From NCBI RefSeq assembly GCF_022347205.1, contig NZ_JAKRNE010000004.1, positions 1 to 64,000 of the forward strand: a stretch of DNA of 64,000 nucleotides, in the 5' to 3' direction. The DNA is from Corynebacterium sp. ACRPO. GTDB taxonomy: Bacteria > Actinomycetota > Actinomycetes > Mycobacteriales > Mycobacteriaceae. Below, piece by piece: positions 25,939 through 35,820 of the stretch. The notes beneath the pieces were generated by a model, which saw only the letters and a list, made by a program, of their open reading frames with translations, did no database searches and was not told the DNA's origin. Made by a program: the position numbers and the translations under genes. Positions within the stretch are counted from its first letter, which is position 1; every line of letters starts with the position of its first letter.

Positions 25939-26657
25939 GCAGCCCCCTGAACCACGACCACCCACACCGCCACGAGGTGCACCACCGCCGCTGCGATGGT
26001 CGCGGTGTGGAAGTGCTCGTGATAGCCGTAGTAACGCGCATTGCGCCCCGGCCACTTAAAGCCATAGACCAGCGCGCCGAGCGAATAAACCACGCCGCCG
26101 GCGAAGAGCAGCCAGACCACGGCGGCCCCTGCCTGCGTCCACAGCGTGGGCAAGAGCGGCAGCACCAGCCAGCCCAGCGCTAGGTAGACCACCACGTCTA
26201 ACCAGCGCGGATGACTAATCCACACCAGGTTCAAAATCGCGCCGAGACTCGCCCCCGCCCAGGCAACGCCTAGCATCCATGCCGCCTGCACCGGCGATAG
26301 CACGATGAGGCACAGCGGCGTGTAGGTCGCGGCGATAAATACCGAAATGGTCGCGTGATCCGCCCGCCGCCACCACTGCACCGCACGCGCGCTCGCCCAT
26401 GGGTAGCGGTGGTAGAGCGCCGAAACACCAAAGAGACCCACCAGCCCCACTCCGTACACGGTCACACCTAGCCCCTGCCACCACTGCAGTGTCATCCACG
26501 CATAGGTAATGAGCACAGTAGAGGCAATTACCGACAACAGCGCCGCAATTGCATGCCCCCAGCCACGGCTTAGCGGCCTGGGCCCGCGGTCGGCCATCCA
26601 ATAAGTGCGCTGGACAAGGCCCGGCCCCGGTGCGCCATTCGCATGGATCTGTGCCAC
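25935..26657 (-). CDS. Hemolysin III / PAQR-family membrane protein
   Basis: The 240-residue protein has seven predicted membrane spans and the family metal-site residues: SALYHRY, RRADHATISVF and the C-terminal YYGYHEHFHTATI with several histidines. Bacterial members resemble adiponectin receptors and may be lipid hydrolases or affect membrane fluidity; the function here is not known. GTG 26657 was chosen because GGAAGGGAAG precedes it; the frame extends to ATG 26720. An 18-bp palindrome lies just upstream. Confidence 0.87.
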   Translation of the reverse strand: MAQIHANGAPGPGLVQRTYWMADRGPRPLSRGWGHAIAALLSVIASTVLITYAWMTLQWWQGLGVTVYGVGLVGLFGVSALYHRYPWASARAVQWWRRADHATISVFIAATYTPLCLIVLSPVQAAWMLGVAWAGASLGAILNLVWISHPRWLDVVVYLALGWLVLPLLPTLWTQAGAAVVWLLFAGGVVYSLGALVYGFKWPGRNARYYGYHEHFHTATIAAAVVHLVAVWVVVVQGAA

Positions 26658-26692
26658 GGCGGTACTTCCCTTCCACTGACCTGAAACGGATA

Positions 26693-26710
26693 ACTTACGA
26701 TACCGTAAGT
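26693..26710. promoter_or_regulatory. Palindrome ACTTACG-ATAC-CGTAAGT, candidate operator
   Basis: Perfect 7-bp arms with a four-base spacer, 36 bp upstream of the hemolysin III start. It has the size of a TetR-type operator. No regulator gene adjoins it. The plus strand shows only a short Ala-rich open frame that I do not consider a gene. Confidence 0.45.
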
Positions 26711-26792
26711 GTACGGGCACAGGCAGAAGCCTTCAAGGACCTCATTTCGAAACGCTCGACGCATGCTGCGGTTGCAGCGGCGGCTTAAAGGA

Positions 26793-26826
26793 ACAAAACA
26801 AGAAAAGCCCAGCCGAAGCTGGGCTT
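26793..26826 (-). terminator. Terminator after purL
   Basis: On the minus strand AAGCCCAGC-TTCG-GCTGGGCTT has a 9-bp stem and a stable tetraloop, followed by TTCTTGTTTTG. Confidence 0.88.
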
Positions 26827-26867
26827 AACTTGTGTCCGCGTCGTTGTGCGACGGGGGTGCGGGCGGC

Positions 26868-29177
26868 TTACTCCACTACGGAGTTAGCGCCCACAGCATG
26901 GTCGAAGAGGTCCGGCAGGGTGGCGGACCAGGCGGCGACCAGCTGGGAGATGGCGACGGACTCGCCGCCGAGGGTGAGGGCGCCGGTTTCGGTGGTCTCA
27001 CCAACGATGGCGGCTGGGATTCCCAGCTCGCCGGCGCGGGCGAGGACCTGATCGGCGCGGTCGGCGGTGGTGGCCACGAGCACGCGGGAGGCGGACTCGG
27101 AGAAGGCAGCGACAAACTCGTCCTCGTGGACCGCGGTGAGGTCCAGGTTGAGGCCGAGGCCAGCGCCGTCGGCAGTCGCACCGGCGCGCTTAGCCATTTC
27201 AAAGGCGGTGACGGCAAGGCCACCCTCGGAGATATCGTGTGCCGCGGTGAGCAGCTCATTGCCGTGGAAGAACTCGGCCAGGCGCTTCTCGTTGGCCATG
27301 TCCACCTGCGGCGGCAGGCCATTGAGGGAGGAAGCATCGGAGGTATCGGCGCTGACCTGCTGCCAGATGGAGCCGCCGAACTCGTCCTTGGTCTCACCCA
27401 GGGCAATGAGAACTTCCTTCTCGCCCACGGTGCCCAGCTCGTTGCCGATGGCCTTGTGTACGTCATCGATAACGCCCAGCACGCCCACCACAGGGGTGGG
27501 CAGGATCGGTTCTTCGCCGGTCTGGTTGTAGAAGGAAACGTTGCCGCCGGAGACGGGGATGGAAAGCTCCACTGCGGCGTCGGCAAGCCCATGCACAGAC
27601 TCGCGGAACTGCCACATCACGTCGGGGTTCTCTGGGGAGCCGTAGTTCAAGCAGTTGGTGATAGCGACGGGCTTGGCGCCGGTGACGGCGACGTTGCGGT
27701 AGGCCTCCGCCAGCGCGAGGCGGGCGCCCATGTTCGGATCCAGCTTGGTGTAGCGGCCGGACGCATCGGCGGAAACGGCCACGCCGCGGCCGGTCTCCTC
27801 ATCGATGCGCAGCACGCCGGCGTCCGCGTGGTGGGACTGGACGGTATTGCCGCGCACGTAGCGGTCATACTGGTTCATGATGAAATCGCGCGAGCACAGC
27901 GCCGGGGAGGACACGAGCTTCTGCAGGGACTCGACCAGGCCGCGCTTGTCGGTGCCCTGGTACTTCTGCAGCTCGTCCTGCCACTCCGGGCGGGCATACG
28001 GGCGGTCATACTCCGGAGCCTCGTCCGCAATGGTGCCGGCCGGGGCATCCACGACGACCTCGCCCTGGTGGCGGATGACCAGGTGGTTACCCTCGGTGAC
28101 CTCGCCAATCTCAGCACAGGTGACGTCCCAGTGCTCGCAGATTTCGCGGAACTTCGCCACGTTCTCCGGAGCCACAACGGCGCACATGCGCTCCTGGGAC
28201 TCGGAGGCGAGGATCTCAGCCGCGGTCATATTCTGCGCGCGCAGCGGCACGTTATCGAGGTTGACCTCCATGCCGCCATCGCCGGAGGCAGCCAGCTCGG
28301 AGGTAGCGCAGGCCAGACCCGCGCCGCCCAAGTCCTGAATGCCTACGACCACGCCGGCGTGGTAGAGGTCCAGGCAGCACTCGATAAGCACCTTCTCCGC
28401 GAAGGGGTCGCCCACCTGCACGGCCGGCAGCTTGCGTTCGGCGCCGTCCTCGAAGGTATCGGAGGCCAGCACGGACACGCCGCCGATGCCGTCCAAGCCG
28501 GTGCGGGAGCCAAAGAGCATGACCTTATTGCCCTTGCCAGATGCAAAGGCCAGCTTCAGGTCATCGACCTTGAGGGTACCCACGCACAGCGCATTGACCA
28601 GCGGGTTACCGGCATAGGTCTCATCAAAGACGGTTTCGCCTCCAATATTGGGCAGGCCCAGGGAGTTGCCGTAGCCACCCACGCCGGAGACCACGCCGGG
28701 AAGGACGCGCTTGGTATCGGGGGCGTCGGCAGGCCCAAAGCGCAGCTGGTCCATCACAGCAATAGGGCGAGCGCCCATGGCCATAATGTCGCGGACGATG
28801 CCGCCCACGCCAGTGGCCGCACCCTGGTAAGGCTCCACGTAGGAGGGGTGGTTGTGGGACTCCACGCGGAAGGTCACCGCGTTGCCGTCTCCGATGTCCA
28901 CGACGCCAGCGTTCTCACCAATGCCGGCGAGGATCTTCTCGCCCATCTCCTCGGTCATGGTCTCACCAAAGTAACGCAGGTGTGTCTTGGAAGACTTATA
29001 AGAGCAGTGCTCGGACCACATGACGGAGTACATGGTCAGCTCCGCATCGGTGGGGCGGCGGCCCAGGATGTCATGAATGCGCTGGTACTCGTCATCCTTC
29101 AGGCCGAGTTCCGCGTAGGGCTGCTGCTCGTCCGGGGTGGACTGTGCCTTTTCTACGGTGTCATTATGAACGGTCAT
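26868..29177 (-). CDS. purL: Phosphoribosylformylglycinamidine synthase, large subunit (small-PurL type)
   Basis: PurL with PurQ and PurS converts FGAR to FGAM using ATP and glutamine. At 769 residues it is the three-subunit type. Signatures include [20 protein letters not shown] at the N terminus, the ATP region [20 protein letters not shown] and [14 protein letters not shown]. It is the last gene of purSQL, 13 bp after purQ, and is followed by a terminator. Confidence 0.97.
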   Translation of the reverse strand: MTVHNDTVEKAQSTPDEQQPYAELGLKDDEYQRIHDILGRRPTDAELTMYSVMWSEHCSYKSSKTHLRYFGETMTEEMGEKILAGIGENAGVVDIGDGNAVTFRVESHNHPSYVEPYQGAATGVGGIVRDIMAMGARPIAVMDQLRFGPADAPDTKRVLPGVVSGVGGYGNSLGLPNIGGETVFDETYAGNPLVNALCVGTLKVDDLKLAFASGKGNKVMLFGSRTGLDGIGGVSVLASDTFEDGAERKLPAVQVGDPFAEKVLIECCLDLYHAGVVVGIQDLGGAGLACATSELAASGDGGMEVNLDNVPLRAQNMTAAEILASESQERMCAVVAPENVAKFREICEHWDVTCAEIGEVTEGNHLVIRHQGEVVVDAPAGTIADEAPEYDRPYARPEWQDELQKYQGTDKRGLVESLQKLVSSPALCSRDFIMNQYDRYVRGNTVQSHHADAGVLRIDEETGRGVAVSADASGRYTKLDPNMGARLALAEAYRNVAVTGAKPVAITNCLNYGSPENPDVMWQFRESVHGLADAAVELSIPVSGGNVSFYNQTGEEPILPTPVVGVLGVIDDVHKAIGNELGTVGEKEVLIALGETKDEFGGSIWQQVSADTSDASSLNGLPPQVDMANEKRLAEFFHGNELLTAAHDISEGGLAVTAFEMAKRAGATADGAGLGLNLDLTAVHEDEFVAAFSESASRVLVATTADRADQVLARAGELGIPAAIVGETTETGALTLGGESVAISQLVAAWSATLPDLFDHAVGANSVVE

Positions 29178-29190
29178 GAAAATGGCCTCC

Positions 29191-29874
29191 TTAAACCGCC
29201 GGCGCCTGGGCGACGGCCTTGATGGCGGATACGAAAAGTCCCAGTCCGTCGGTGGATGGGCCGGTTAGCGTGTCAATGGCGTGCTCGGGGTGCGGCATGA
29301 GGCCCACAATGCGGCCGGACTCATCGCTCACACCGGCAATGCCGTTGACGGAACCGTTGTAATTATCGGTATAGCGGAAGACCACGCGGCCCTCGCCCTC
29401 GATGCGGGCGATATCATCATCGCCGGCCTGGAAGCGGCCTTCGCCGTGCTTGGCCGGCACCAGGATCTTCTGGCCCTGCTCAAACTCGCTGGTCCACGCG
29501 GTGGTGGAATTGGCCACCTCAAGGTAGGTATCGGTGCAGTGGAAGTGCAGGCCCTTATTGCGGGTCAGCGCGCCTGGCAGCAGGCCCGCCTCAGTAAGGA
29601 TCTGGAAGCCATTGCAGATGCCGAGCACCGGCATGCCCTGCTTCGCACGATCAATAACGGACTGCATCACCGGCGCGAGCGCGGAAATAGCGCCCGAACG
29701 CAGGTAGTCACCATAAGAAAAACCGCCCGGCACTACTACCGCATCCACGCCGTGCAGATCGGTATCTGCGTGCCAGAGGCTTTTCACCTCTGCGCCGGCG
29801 GTGCGGGCAGCGCGAGCGGCATCTACATCATCCAGGGTTCCGGGGAAAGTGATTACTCCGATTGTGGCGGTCAC
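29191..29874 (-). CDS. purQ: Phosphoribosylformylglycinamidine synthase, glutaminase subunit
   Basis: This class I glutaminase supplies ammonia to PurL. The 227-residue product has the nucleophile Cys in [11 protein letters not shown] and the His-Glu pair in [10 protein letters not shown]. It begins with GTG 29874 directly after the purS stop codon, using GGAGG inside the end of purS, so translation is coupled. Confidence 0.96.
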   Translation of the reverse strand: MTATIGVITFPGTLDDVDAARAARTAGAEVKSLWHADTDLHGVDAVVVPGGFSYGDYLRSGAISALAPVMQSVIDRAKQGMPVLGICNGFQILTEAGLLPGALTRNKGLHFHCTDTYLEVANSTTAWTSEFEQGQKILVPAKHGEGRFQAGDDDIARIEGEGRVVFRYTDNYNGSVNGIAGVSDESGRIVGLMPHPEHAIDTLTGPSTDGLGLFVSAIKAVAQAPAV

Positions 29875-30117
29875 TTACTTGACCTCCAGCCCAACAACCT
29901 CGTAGTCCTCGATGACGGTATTGGCCAGCAGCGTGGCGGCTACCTTCTCCAAGTCCTCTGCGGTGACGGAGTCATCGACCTCGAGCTCGAAGCGCTTTCC
30001 CTGGCGCACATCGCTGACACCGGATACACCGATGCGACCCAGCGCGCGGACGACGGCTTGGCCCTGCGGATCCAGAATCTCCGCCTTGGGCATGACATTG
30101 ACAACTACACGAGCCAT
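29875..30117 (-). CDS. purS: Phosphoribosylformylglycinamidine synthase subunit PurS
   Basis: The 80-residue protein matches PurS: MPKAEILDPQGQAVVRALGR and GKRFELEVDD. PurS bridges PurL and PurQ so that ammonia can pass. It is the first gene of purSQL. The 230 bp upstream, divergent to the nuclease gene, contain no operator I can name. Confidence 0.95.
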   Translation of the reverse strand: MARVVVNVMPKAEILDPQGQAVVRALGRIGVSGVSDVRQGKRFELEVDDSVTAEDLEKVAATLLANTVIEDYEVVGLEVK

Positions 30118-30349
30118 GAAATATTTGCCTTACTGTATGGGGCTTTGGTCTGCGCGGCTTAGTTTAGTTGGCACCCCCGCCTTTTACCTAGACTCACCCC
30201 CGCAGTGTGGGTTTCACCCCGGTCGAGCAAACTCTACGTGAACCCCAAACGACGCTCTGGCAAACTTCGGCGTGCGCTCCAGCCTGGCCCGGCGCGGTGC
30301 TCTACTAATCGACGACGCACACTGTCGCTCTCTGTTTAAGGTTGAATCT

Positions 30350-33115
30350 ATGTCTTCTCGCCGCCTCGGCGCGCTGGCACTTGCCACCGCCTTGTCCTCT
30401 GCCGCCCTTGCCGTTCCTACCGCCACGGCCGCCACCGATGGCTCCGCCGCAGTCATCTCCGAGGTCTTCGGGGGCGGCGGCAATAAGGGCGCTGCCTTCA
30501 CCCATGACTTCATCGAGCTCTATAACCCCACCGATGCCCCGATTGACCTGACCGGATACACCGTGGAGTACTTCTCCGCCTCCGGCAATACCGGTGGCAA
30601 GGTGGAGCTTTCCGACACCATCGCGCCGCACGGCTACTTCCTGGTGCAGGGCGCGGCCGGCAATGGCGCGGGCGAGGCCCTGCCTGCCCCAGACGCCGAG
30701 GGCAACCTCAACATGTCCGGCTCCAAGGGCTCCGTGCAGCTTGCCGACGCCACCGGTACCCCCATCGATACCATCGGCTACGGCGCCGCTTCCCTCAAGG
30801 AAAGCACCGCCGCCGCGGGCCTGTCCAATACCAAATCCGCCTCCCGCGACGCCGAGGGCACCGATACCGATGACAACGCCGCCGACTTCACCACCGGAGC
30901 ACCTACCCCGACCAACTCCGGTAACGAGGCCCCCACCCCGCAGCCCGAGGAGCTGGTCGAGCCCGAGCAGCCGGCTCCCGAGGGGGTCACCGCCATCGCC
31001 GATATCCAAGGCACCGGCGCCGAATCCCCATTCAAGGACCAGACCGTGGCCACCGAGGGCGTCGTCACCGGCGTGTGGTCCGAAGGTGGACTCAATGGCT
31101 TCACCATTCAGACCGGTGGTACTGGCAACGAGGCCACCGATGCCTCCCAGGCCATCTTCGTCTACATGGGTAACAAACCAGCCGATCAGTACCCTGCCCT
31201 TGAGGATTCCGTCGAGGTAACCGGCAAGGTCTCCGAATTCTATGGCTCCACCCAGCTCACCGCCTCCGCGGTCACGCAGCTCGATACCCCGCTGGAGAAG
31301 GTCACCCCGCTCAAGGTAGACCAGCTTCCCGATGGCAACGAGGCCCGCGAGCCCTTCGAGCACATGCTCATCCAGCCAGGCGAGCACACCGTGACCAATA
31401 ACTATTCGCTCAACCAGTACGGCGAGGTGGGCCTCGCCCCGGGCAAGGAAGCCTTCCGCCAGCCTTCCGATATCTTCTCCCCCTCCACGGATCCCAACTC
31501 CGATATCCAGAAGCTCACCAAGGACAATGCCGATAAGCTGGTCACCCTGGACGATGGCCGCACCCGCGACTATCTCAAGACCGACCAGAACACCCCACTG
31601 CCTTATATCGCCCAGGATGATGCCCAGACCATCAAGTCCCTGCGCACCACCGATACCGTGTCCTTCCAGCACCCCGTCATCGTGGGCTTCTCCCACGACC
31701 AGTGGCGCTTCCAGCCCACCACCCCGGTCACCGGCAACACCGCGGGCGCAGACCTGCCCATCTCTTGGGAGGATTCCCGCGCGACCGAGCTGCACGCCAT
31801 CGATGACGTCAAGGGCGAGTACACCATCGGCGCCTTCAATGTGCTGAACTACTTCACCTCCTTGGGCGAGGAATTCGGCGGCAGCGCCTACACCGACCGC
31901 GAGGGCAATAAGGTCACCGTCAATCGCGGTAAGACCCGCGGCGCCTATACCCAATCAGCACTAGAAGACCAGGAGCGCAAGATTGTCGCGGCCATCAACG
32001 GCCTCGATGCCGACGTCATCGGCCTTTCCGAAATCGAAGATGGCTACGCCGTCACCGGTGACTTTACCCAGCGCGATAAGGCCCTCAAGCACCTGACGGA
32101 AAAGCTCAACGAGGCCGCCGGTTCCGAGAAGTGGGCCTTCGTCCCCTCTCCTTCCGAGGACGCCGTACCGGACTCCCCGGATGTCATCCGCACCGCGTTC
32201 ATCTACCACAAGGATGTGGTCAAGCCCGTCGGCGAATCCCGCATCTTCCAGGATGATCGCTTCACCGGCACCGCCCGCGAGCCACTCGCCCAGGAGTTCC
32301 AGCCGTTAAAGGAGGGCGAGGAATCCTTCGTTGCCGTGGCCAACCACTTCAAGTCCAAGGGCTCCGTAGCCAAGGGCGACGCCGACTCCGGCGACGGCCA
32401 GGGCAATAACCCGAACGTCCGCAACGCACAGGCCCAGGCCGTCCTCGATGCGCTGCACAAGCAGGAAGACTGGAAGGACAAGCCGCTATTCGCCCTGGGT
32501 GATTTCAATACCTACACCCACGAGACCGCGCTCGATGTCTTCCGTAACGACGGCTTCACCGTCCCCGCCGAAAAGTACGAGGCTGACCCTTCCTACCAGT
32601 TCTCCGGCCTGCTTGGCACCCTCGACCACGTGCTGGCCAATAAGGTTGCCACCGGCACGCTTGACGACGCCCAAGTGTGGAACATCAACGCCGACGAACC
32701 CGTCGCCTTCGAATACTCCCGCCGCAACTACAACATCGTGGACTTCTACGATGACTCCCCATTCCGCGCCTCCGACCACGATCCGGTCAAGGTCGGATTC
32801 ACCCTCGGCGCGGACGACTCCGCCGGCCAGCCAGACGATCCTGCGGATGATCCGGCGGATAAGCCTTCCGATGAACCTTCCGATAAGCCAGAGGACAAGC
32901 CCTCAGAAAAGCCCGGTAAGCCTGGCTTCGGTTCCACCTCCAGCACTAGCTCCGTCGGTGCCGGTATCGCCGCTGCCATCGCGGCCATCGCCGGCCTTAT
33001 CGCCATCCCCGGCTTCCTCGCGGTGACCGGCAACCTCCAGAAGACCATCCCGGCCCCCATCTGGGGCATGCTGCCGCAGGAGGTAAAGAACTTCATCACC
33101 GGCCTGCAGCGCTAA
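30350..33115 (+). CDS. Large secreted, membrane-anchored nuclease (ExeM/NucH family)
   Basis: The 921-residue precursor has a signal peptide (residues 1-27), a lamin-tail domain (about 33-150, with HDFIELYNPTDAPIDLTGYT), an OB-fold region (about 210-330) and an endonuclease/exonuclease/phosphatase domain (about 490-820) with NVLNYF, IGLSEIED, ANHFKSKGS, LGDFNTYTHE and ASDHDPVKVGF. A Pro/Asp/Lys-rich spacer and a hydrophobic segment near 868-890 then anchor it. Related enzymes degrade extracellular DNA for phosphate or nucleotides, which fits the phosphate and purine genes nearby (inference). The start ATG 30350 follows AAGG; a strong terminator follows. Confidence 0.9.
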   Translation: MSSRRLGALALATALSSAALAVPTATAATDGSAAVISEVFGGGGNKGAAFTHDFIELYNPTDAPIDLTGYTVEYFSASGNTGGKVELSDTIAPHGYFLVQGAAGNGAGEALPAPDAEGNLNMSGSKGSVQLADATGTPIDTIGYGAASLKESTAAAGLSNTKSASRDAEGTDTDDNAADFTTGAPTPTNSGNEAPTPQPEELVEPEQPAPEGVTAIADIQGTGAESPFKDQTVATEGVVTGVWSEGGLNGFTIQTGGTGNEATDASQAIFVYMGNKPADQYPALEDSVEVTGKVSEFYGSTQLTASAVTQLDTPLEKVTPLKVDQLPDGNEAREPFEHMLIQPGEHTVTNNYSLNQYGEVGLAPGKEAFRQPSDIFSPSTDPNSDIQKLTKDNADKLVTLDDGRTRDYLKTDQNTPLPYIAQDDAQTIKSLRTTDTVSFQHPVIVGFSHDQWRFQPTTPVTGNTAGADLPISWEDSRATELHAIDDVKGEYTIGAFNVLNYFTSLGEEFGGSAYTDREGNKVTVNRGKTRGAYTQSALEDQERKIVAAINGLDADVIGLSEIEDGYAVTGDFTQRDKALKHLTEKLNEAAGSEKWAFVPSPSEDAVPDSPDVIRTAFIYHKDVVKPVGESRIFQDDRFTGTAREPLAQEFQPLKEGEESFVAVANHFKSKGSVAKGDADSGDGQGNNPNVRNAQAQAVLDALHKQEDWKDKPLFALGDFNTYTHETALDVFRNDGFTVPAEKYEADPSYQFSGLLGTLDHVLANKVATGTLDDAQVWNINADEPVAFEYSRRNYNIVDFYDDSPFRASDHDPVKVGFTLGADDSAGQPDDPADDPADKPSDEPSDKPEDKPSEKPGKPGFGSTSSTSSVGAGIAAAIAAIAGLIAIPGFLAVTGNLQKTIPAPIWGMLPQEVKNFITGLQR

Positions 33116-33128
33116 CCGCCCGCAAACG

Positions 33129-33180
33129 AAGACCCCGCTCGCTTTTGGATAAATCCCAGGCGAGCGGGGTCTTAATTTTT
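33129..33180 (+). terminator. Terminator after nuclease gene
   Basis: AAGACCCCGCTCGC and its complement (33160-33173) make a 14-bp stem with a 17-base loop, followed by AATTTTT. Confidence 0.85.
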
Positions 33181-33249
33181 GTGATTTCAACGCCTAACCG
33201 CGTTTTCTGCCTACAGATGCGTGTTTCTTTCCAGCATTAGACAGAGGAT

Positions 33250-34236
33250 TTAGGCCTCAAGCTTTGGCTTAGAGCGGTCAAACGCTAGCAAGAGCAAACC
33301 GATGATGACCCACGCAGCGAGGACACTCCACGCGCGAGTTGCCCCAGCGCCGTCAAAGTAGGAAATCGAGCGGATCAAGAAACCCGTGGAGCCGATGGGC
33401 ATCAGTTGTCCTAGCGTGGACCATCCCGCAGGAAGCAGCCACGGTCCAGTAGCGAGACCGGACAGAGGATTACCCACGAAGATGGTAAGAACTGCACCGA
33501 TTCCAATGCCCGGTGTCCCGATTAGCGCAGCAAGGCCCGCTGTAATTGTTGATGTCGCCAATATGCCCAGAGCAATTCCTAACCACTCCTGAAAAATATT
33601 TCCATCCAGGGTCCCATAGACTCCGTGCAACATCCACACCACAAGCCCAGCACCGAGGGCAGCAATTCCGGCAAGAGCAAAAAGCTTCATCCACTTGTGC
33701 CCGCGCAGCAGGAAGGCAGACAGTACAGCGGAGACAATGCCACCAAAGGCAAGGGGCAGCCCAAGCATTGAAATGCCACTTGCCTGCGGATCATCCTCGG
33801 TCAAGGGGGCAAGATCTTCAGTTTTTACCTGGGCGCCGGTGGCTTCTAGCTTCTTTGCCATGCCGTCGAGCATCTGCACATACGGACTGCCATTGCCGGA
33901 AGCCTCATAAACAGTAGCTTCACCCTTGCCAATGACTACCGCACCCACAGCCTCTCGGTTCTGCACCATCTCTTTGGCTCTATCCGAAGAATCCACGGAA
34001 ATGAGATCCGGATGCTCTTCATGTTGTTCCATCTCAGATGTGATCTTTGCTTGAACTGGTTCGGGCCCAGCGATAGCAATGGGTACTCCGGATGGACCCG
34101 ACCCAAATGATGGCGCCAGAAAGGCCCAGAGCATCAGAAAAATTACAACTGGCACTCCGAAGGTAATTGCAAGCATTTGCGGAAGGGGACGCCTCGTGGT
34201 CTTGGCGGTGTCCGTTCCGGCTGTAGAAGTAGACAT
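33250..34236 (-). CDS. ABC-2/YhgE-like membrane protein beside a TetR regulator
   Basis: The 328-residue protein has one membrane span near residues 20-42, an extracellular region of about 130 residues (SGVPIAIAGPEPVQAKITSE onward) and about five or six spans in the last 170 residues (from GLPLAFGGIVSAVLSAFLL). This arrangement is typical of ABC-2-type or DUF3533/YhgE permeases. No ATPase is adjacent. It is probably an exporter or stress membrane protein controlled by the divergent TetR. ATG 34236 follows GGGAGAAAG; the longer frame to 34260 lacks a site. Confidence 0.75.
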   Translation of the reverse strand: MSTSTAGTDTAKTTRRPLPQMLAITFGVPVVIFLMLWAFLAPSFGSGPSGVPIAIAGPEPVQAKITSEMEQHEEHPDLISVDSSDRAKEMVQNREAVGAVVIGKGEATVYEASGNGSPYVQMLDGMAKKLEATGAQVKTEDLAPLTEDDPQASGISMLGLPLAFGGIVSAVLSAFLLRGHKWMKLFALAGIAALGAGLVVWMLHGVYGTLDGNIFQEWLGIALGILATSTITAGLAALIGTPGIGIGAVLTIFVGNPLSGLATGPWLLPAGWSTLGQLMPIGSTGFLIRSISYFDGAGATRAWSVLAAWVIIGLLLLAFDRSKPKLEA

Positions 34237-34275
34237 GAGCTTTCTCCCTATTTGGAACACTATGTTTCACTTGAC

Positions 34276-34300
34276 TAAATGGAGCATACTGTTCCATTTA
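34276..34300. promoter_or_regulatory. Inverted repeat between TetR gene and membrane protein, candidate operator
   Basis: TAAATGGA-nine bases-TCCATTTA is a perfect 8-bp inverted repeat midway between the divergent genes. A second, wider dyad GGAACA (34254-34259) / TGTTCC overlaps it. Such sites usually bind the adjacent TetR repressor. Confidence 0.6.
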
Positions 34301-34314
34301 CTTTTCTGTCAAGG

Positions 34315-34320
34315 TAGACT
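34315..34320 (+). promoter_or_regulatory. -10 element for leaderless TetR gene
   Basis: TAGACT, seven bases before ATG 34328, with no Shine-Dalgarno. The candidate operator lies across its -35 region. Confidence 0.55.
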
Positions 34321-34327
34321 CACAACA

Positions 34328-34903
34328 ATGAGGAAAGATGCATCGGACAATCGGCAAGCCATAATTCAGGCGGCAAAGACTCTTATTTCGCGCGAAGGCA
34401 TAAAGGTCTCGATGCGAGCCATTGCTCGAGAAGCCCAAGTGGGAGTAGCTACAGTTACTCGCCACTACCCCGAAAAAACTGATATTTTTACCGCCATCGT
34501 CTATGACGCGCTGGAACAAGTCCGCGCACTAATAGATACCCAACTCGCCCAGTTTCCTGCTGCCCCCGTCGATACTTGGCAAACCACCATCCATGGACTG
34601 ATAAACCTGCGGCTTCCAGCTATCACGCAGGAAGTAATACCCGAATTAGCAAAGATCTTCACCGAAGAAGATATGAACCATTCGGCCAGCGAGTTGGAGG
34701 ATGTATATCGTCCTTTTCTCAAAGCAGCCGCCGAGCATGGTCTCTGCTCACCTCATCTGCAGCCATTCACGTTTCACCTGGGCATTATCATGCTTTCTCG
34801 GCCTCTCCCCCGCCCAGCTGATGAAAGGTTCGGTGCAGAATTGAACGACATAGTGGAGATTTTCATCGCTGGACTAAGGCGATGGGACGCTGATGAGGTT
34901 TAA
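34328..34903 (+). CDS. TetR-family transcriptional regulator
   Basis: The 191-residue protein has an N-terminal helix-turn-helix (about 10-55: AKTLISREGIKVSMRAIARE and VGVATVTRHYPEKTDIFTAI) and a ligand-binding helical C-terminal domain. It probably represses itself and the divergent membrane protein through the inverted repeat between them. The gene looks less GC-rich in third positions than its neighbours, a hint of acquisition. ATG 34328 has no ribosome site but a -10 seven bases upstream. Confidence 0.85.
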   Translation: MRKDASDNRQAIIQAAKTLISREGIKVSMRAIAREAQVGVATVTRHYPEKTDIFTAIVYDALEQVRALIDTQLAQFPAAPVDTWQTTIHGLINLRLPAITQEVIPELAKIFTEEDMNHSASELEDVYRPFLKAAAEHGLCSPHLQPFTFHLGIIMLSRPLPRPADERFGAELNDIVEIFIAGLRRWDADEV

Positions 34904-35080
34904 AGACTTTTAGCGTTCCCGCTCCACTTCGCCGCGCATCCTTCATATCCGAGTGACGGTTGGGCGCAAACACCTGCGGCCAACTTATCCGGTTTTCCGG
35001 CTTTTGTCGTCAGGTGCTTCTCAACTCTCGTCCCAGGTCATCGAGACCTGCGACGCTACCGGAAGCAGAAGGTTCGCCGC

Positions 35081-35764
35081 CTACTTTGGCAAGAAGGTGC
35101 CATAATCGGCAGGGGTCGCACCAGCGTTAATAGCCCGGTCGGCAGCTTTGACGAAGTCATGGATCACCTTGCGGTCATCTAGGTTTCGGCCGGACACGGA
35201 CAGGCGGACGGTATTGCCGCGCTGCGCGGAACGTTCTGCCGCGCGGATGATGTTCTTGCGCCACCACTTAGCGGAACCAAAGCCCTCGCCAAAGGACAAG
35301 TTACGGGCCTGGTGGAATTTGCCGGAATTGATCTGCAAAACACCGCGGGTAGAGGCTGCCACCTCAAACTTAAACTGTGGCAAGACCTGCAAGGTGCCGG
35401 GAGACATGCGCCAGCGCGGTGGGGCGAAGATTGTGGGTTCGAAGCCGATCTTGGCCATCTGGCGGGTAGCACCCGCGAGTCGGAGCTTTGCCTCGTGGGA
35501 GTCGAGATTCGCGAACTCTGCCCGGCGGCCTTGCACCGAGCGGTCGAAACCATTGAGGATGAGAATGCGGCCACCATCGGCTTGGTCTCGAAGCCAGCTT
35601 TTGGTGTCTTTGTCTTTGGCAAGGTGCCAGTTGCCGTCGATATGCGGGGCAATCAGCAGGGAAACAGGAATCTCCTCTCGATCAAGGATCGAGAGGAGCC
35701 GGCTAGCCTGCTTCCGCGTGTCATCAAAGATGCTGGAGATAGATACCAGAAGGTGGCCATTCAT
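35081..35764 (-). CDS. DUF2334 / polysaccharide-deacetylase-like protein
   Basis: The 227-residue protein resembles DUF2334 proteins of the deacetylase fold: LLVSISSIFDDTRKQASRLL, VSLLIAPHIDGNWHLAKD with a His/Asp pair, GGRILILNGFDR, and FAPPRWRMSPGTL. The family is related to carbohydrate esterases but the activity is unproven and no signal peptide is present. It lies 56 bp downstream of the oligopeptidase gene on the same strand and may share its transcript. The 177 bp on its far side hold nothing I recognise. Confidence 0.7.
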   Translation of the reverse strand: MNGHLLVSISSIFDDTRKQASRLLSILDREEIPVSLLIAPHIDGNWHLAKDKDTKSWLRDQADGGRILILNGFDRSVQGRRAEFANLDSHEAKLRLAGATRQMAKIGFEPTIFAPPRWRMSPGTLQVLPQFKFEVAASTRGVLQINSGKFHQARNLSFGEGFGSAKWWRKNIIRAAERSAQRGNTVRLSVSGRNLDDRKVIHDFVKAADRAINAGATPADYGTFLPK

Positions 35765-35820
35765 AAGAAAAATTATCGCACAGGAATTCAGGATTCGCGC
35801 GTTGGCCCCCTATCCGGGTT

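Noticed and set aside
26832..29222. 796-codon open frame on the plus strand opposite purL
   Set aside because: It mirrors the whole purL gene, lacks family features, and is His/Gly/Val-rich as expected for an antisense frame in GC-rich coding DNA.
30305..31954. 549-codon open frame opposite the nuclease gene
   Set aside because: Antisense shadow; Gly-rich without domain signals.
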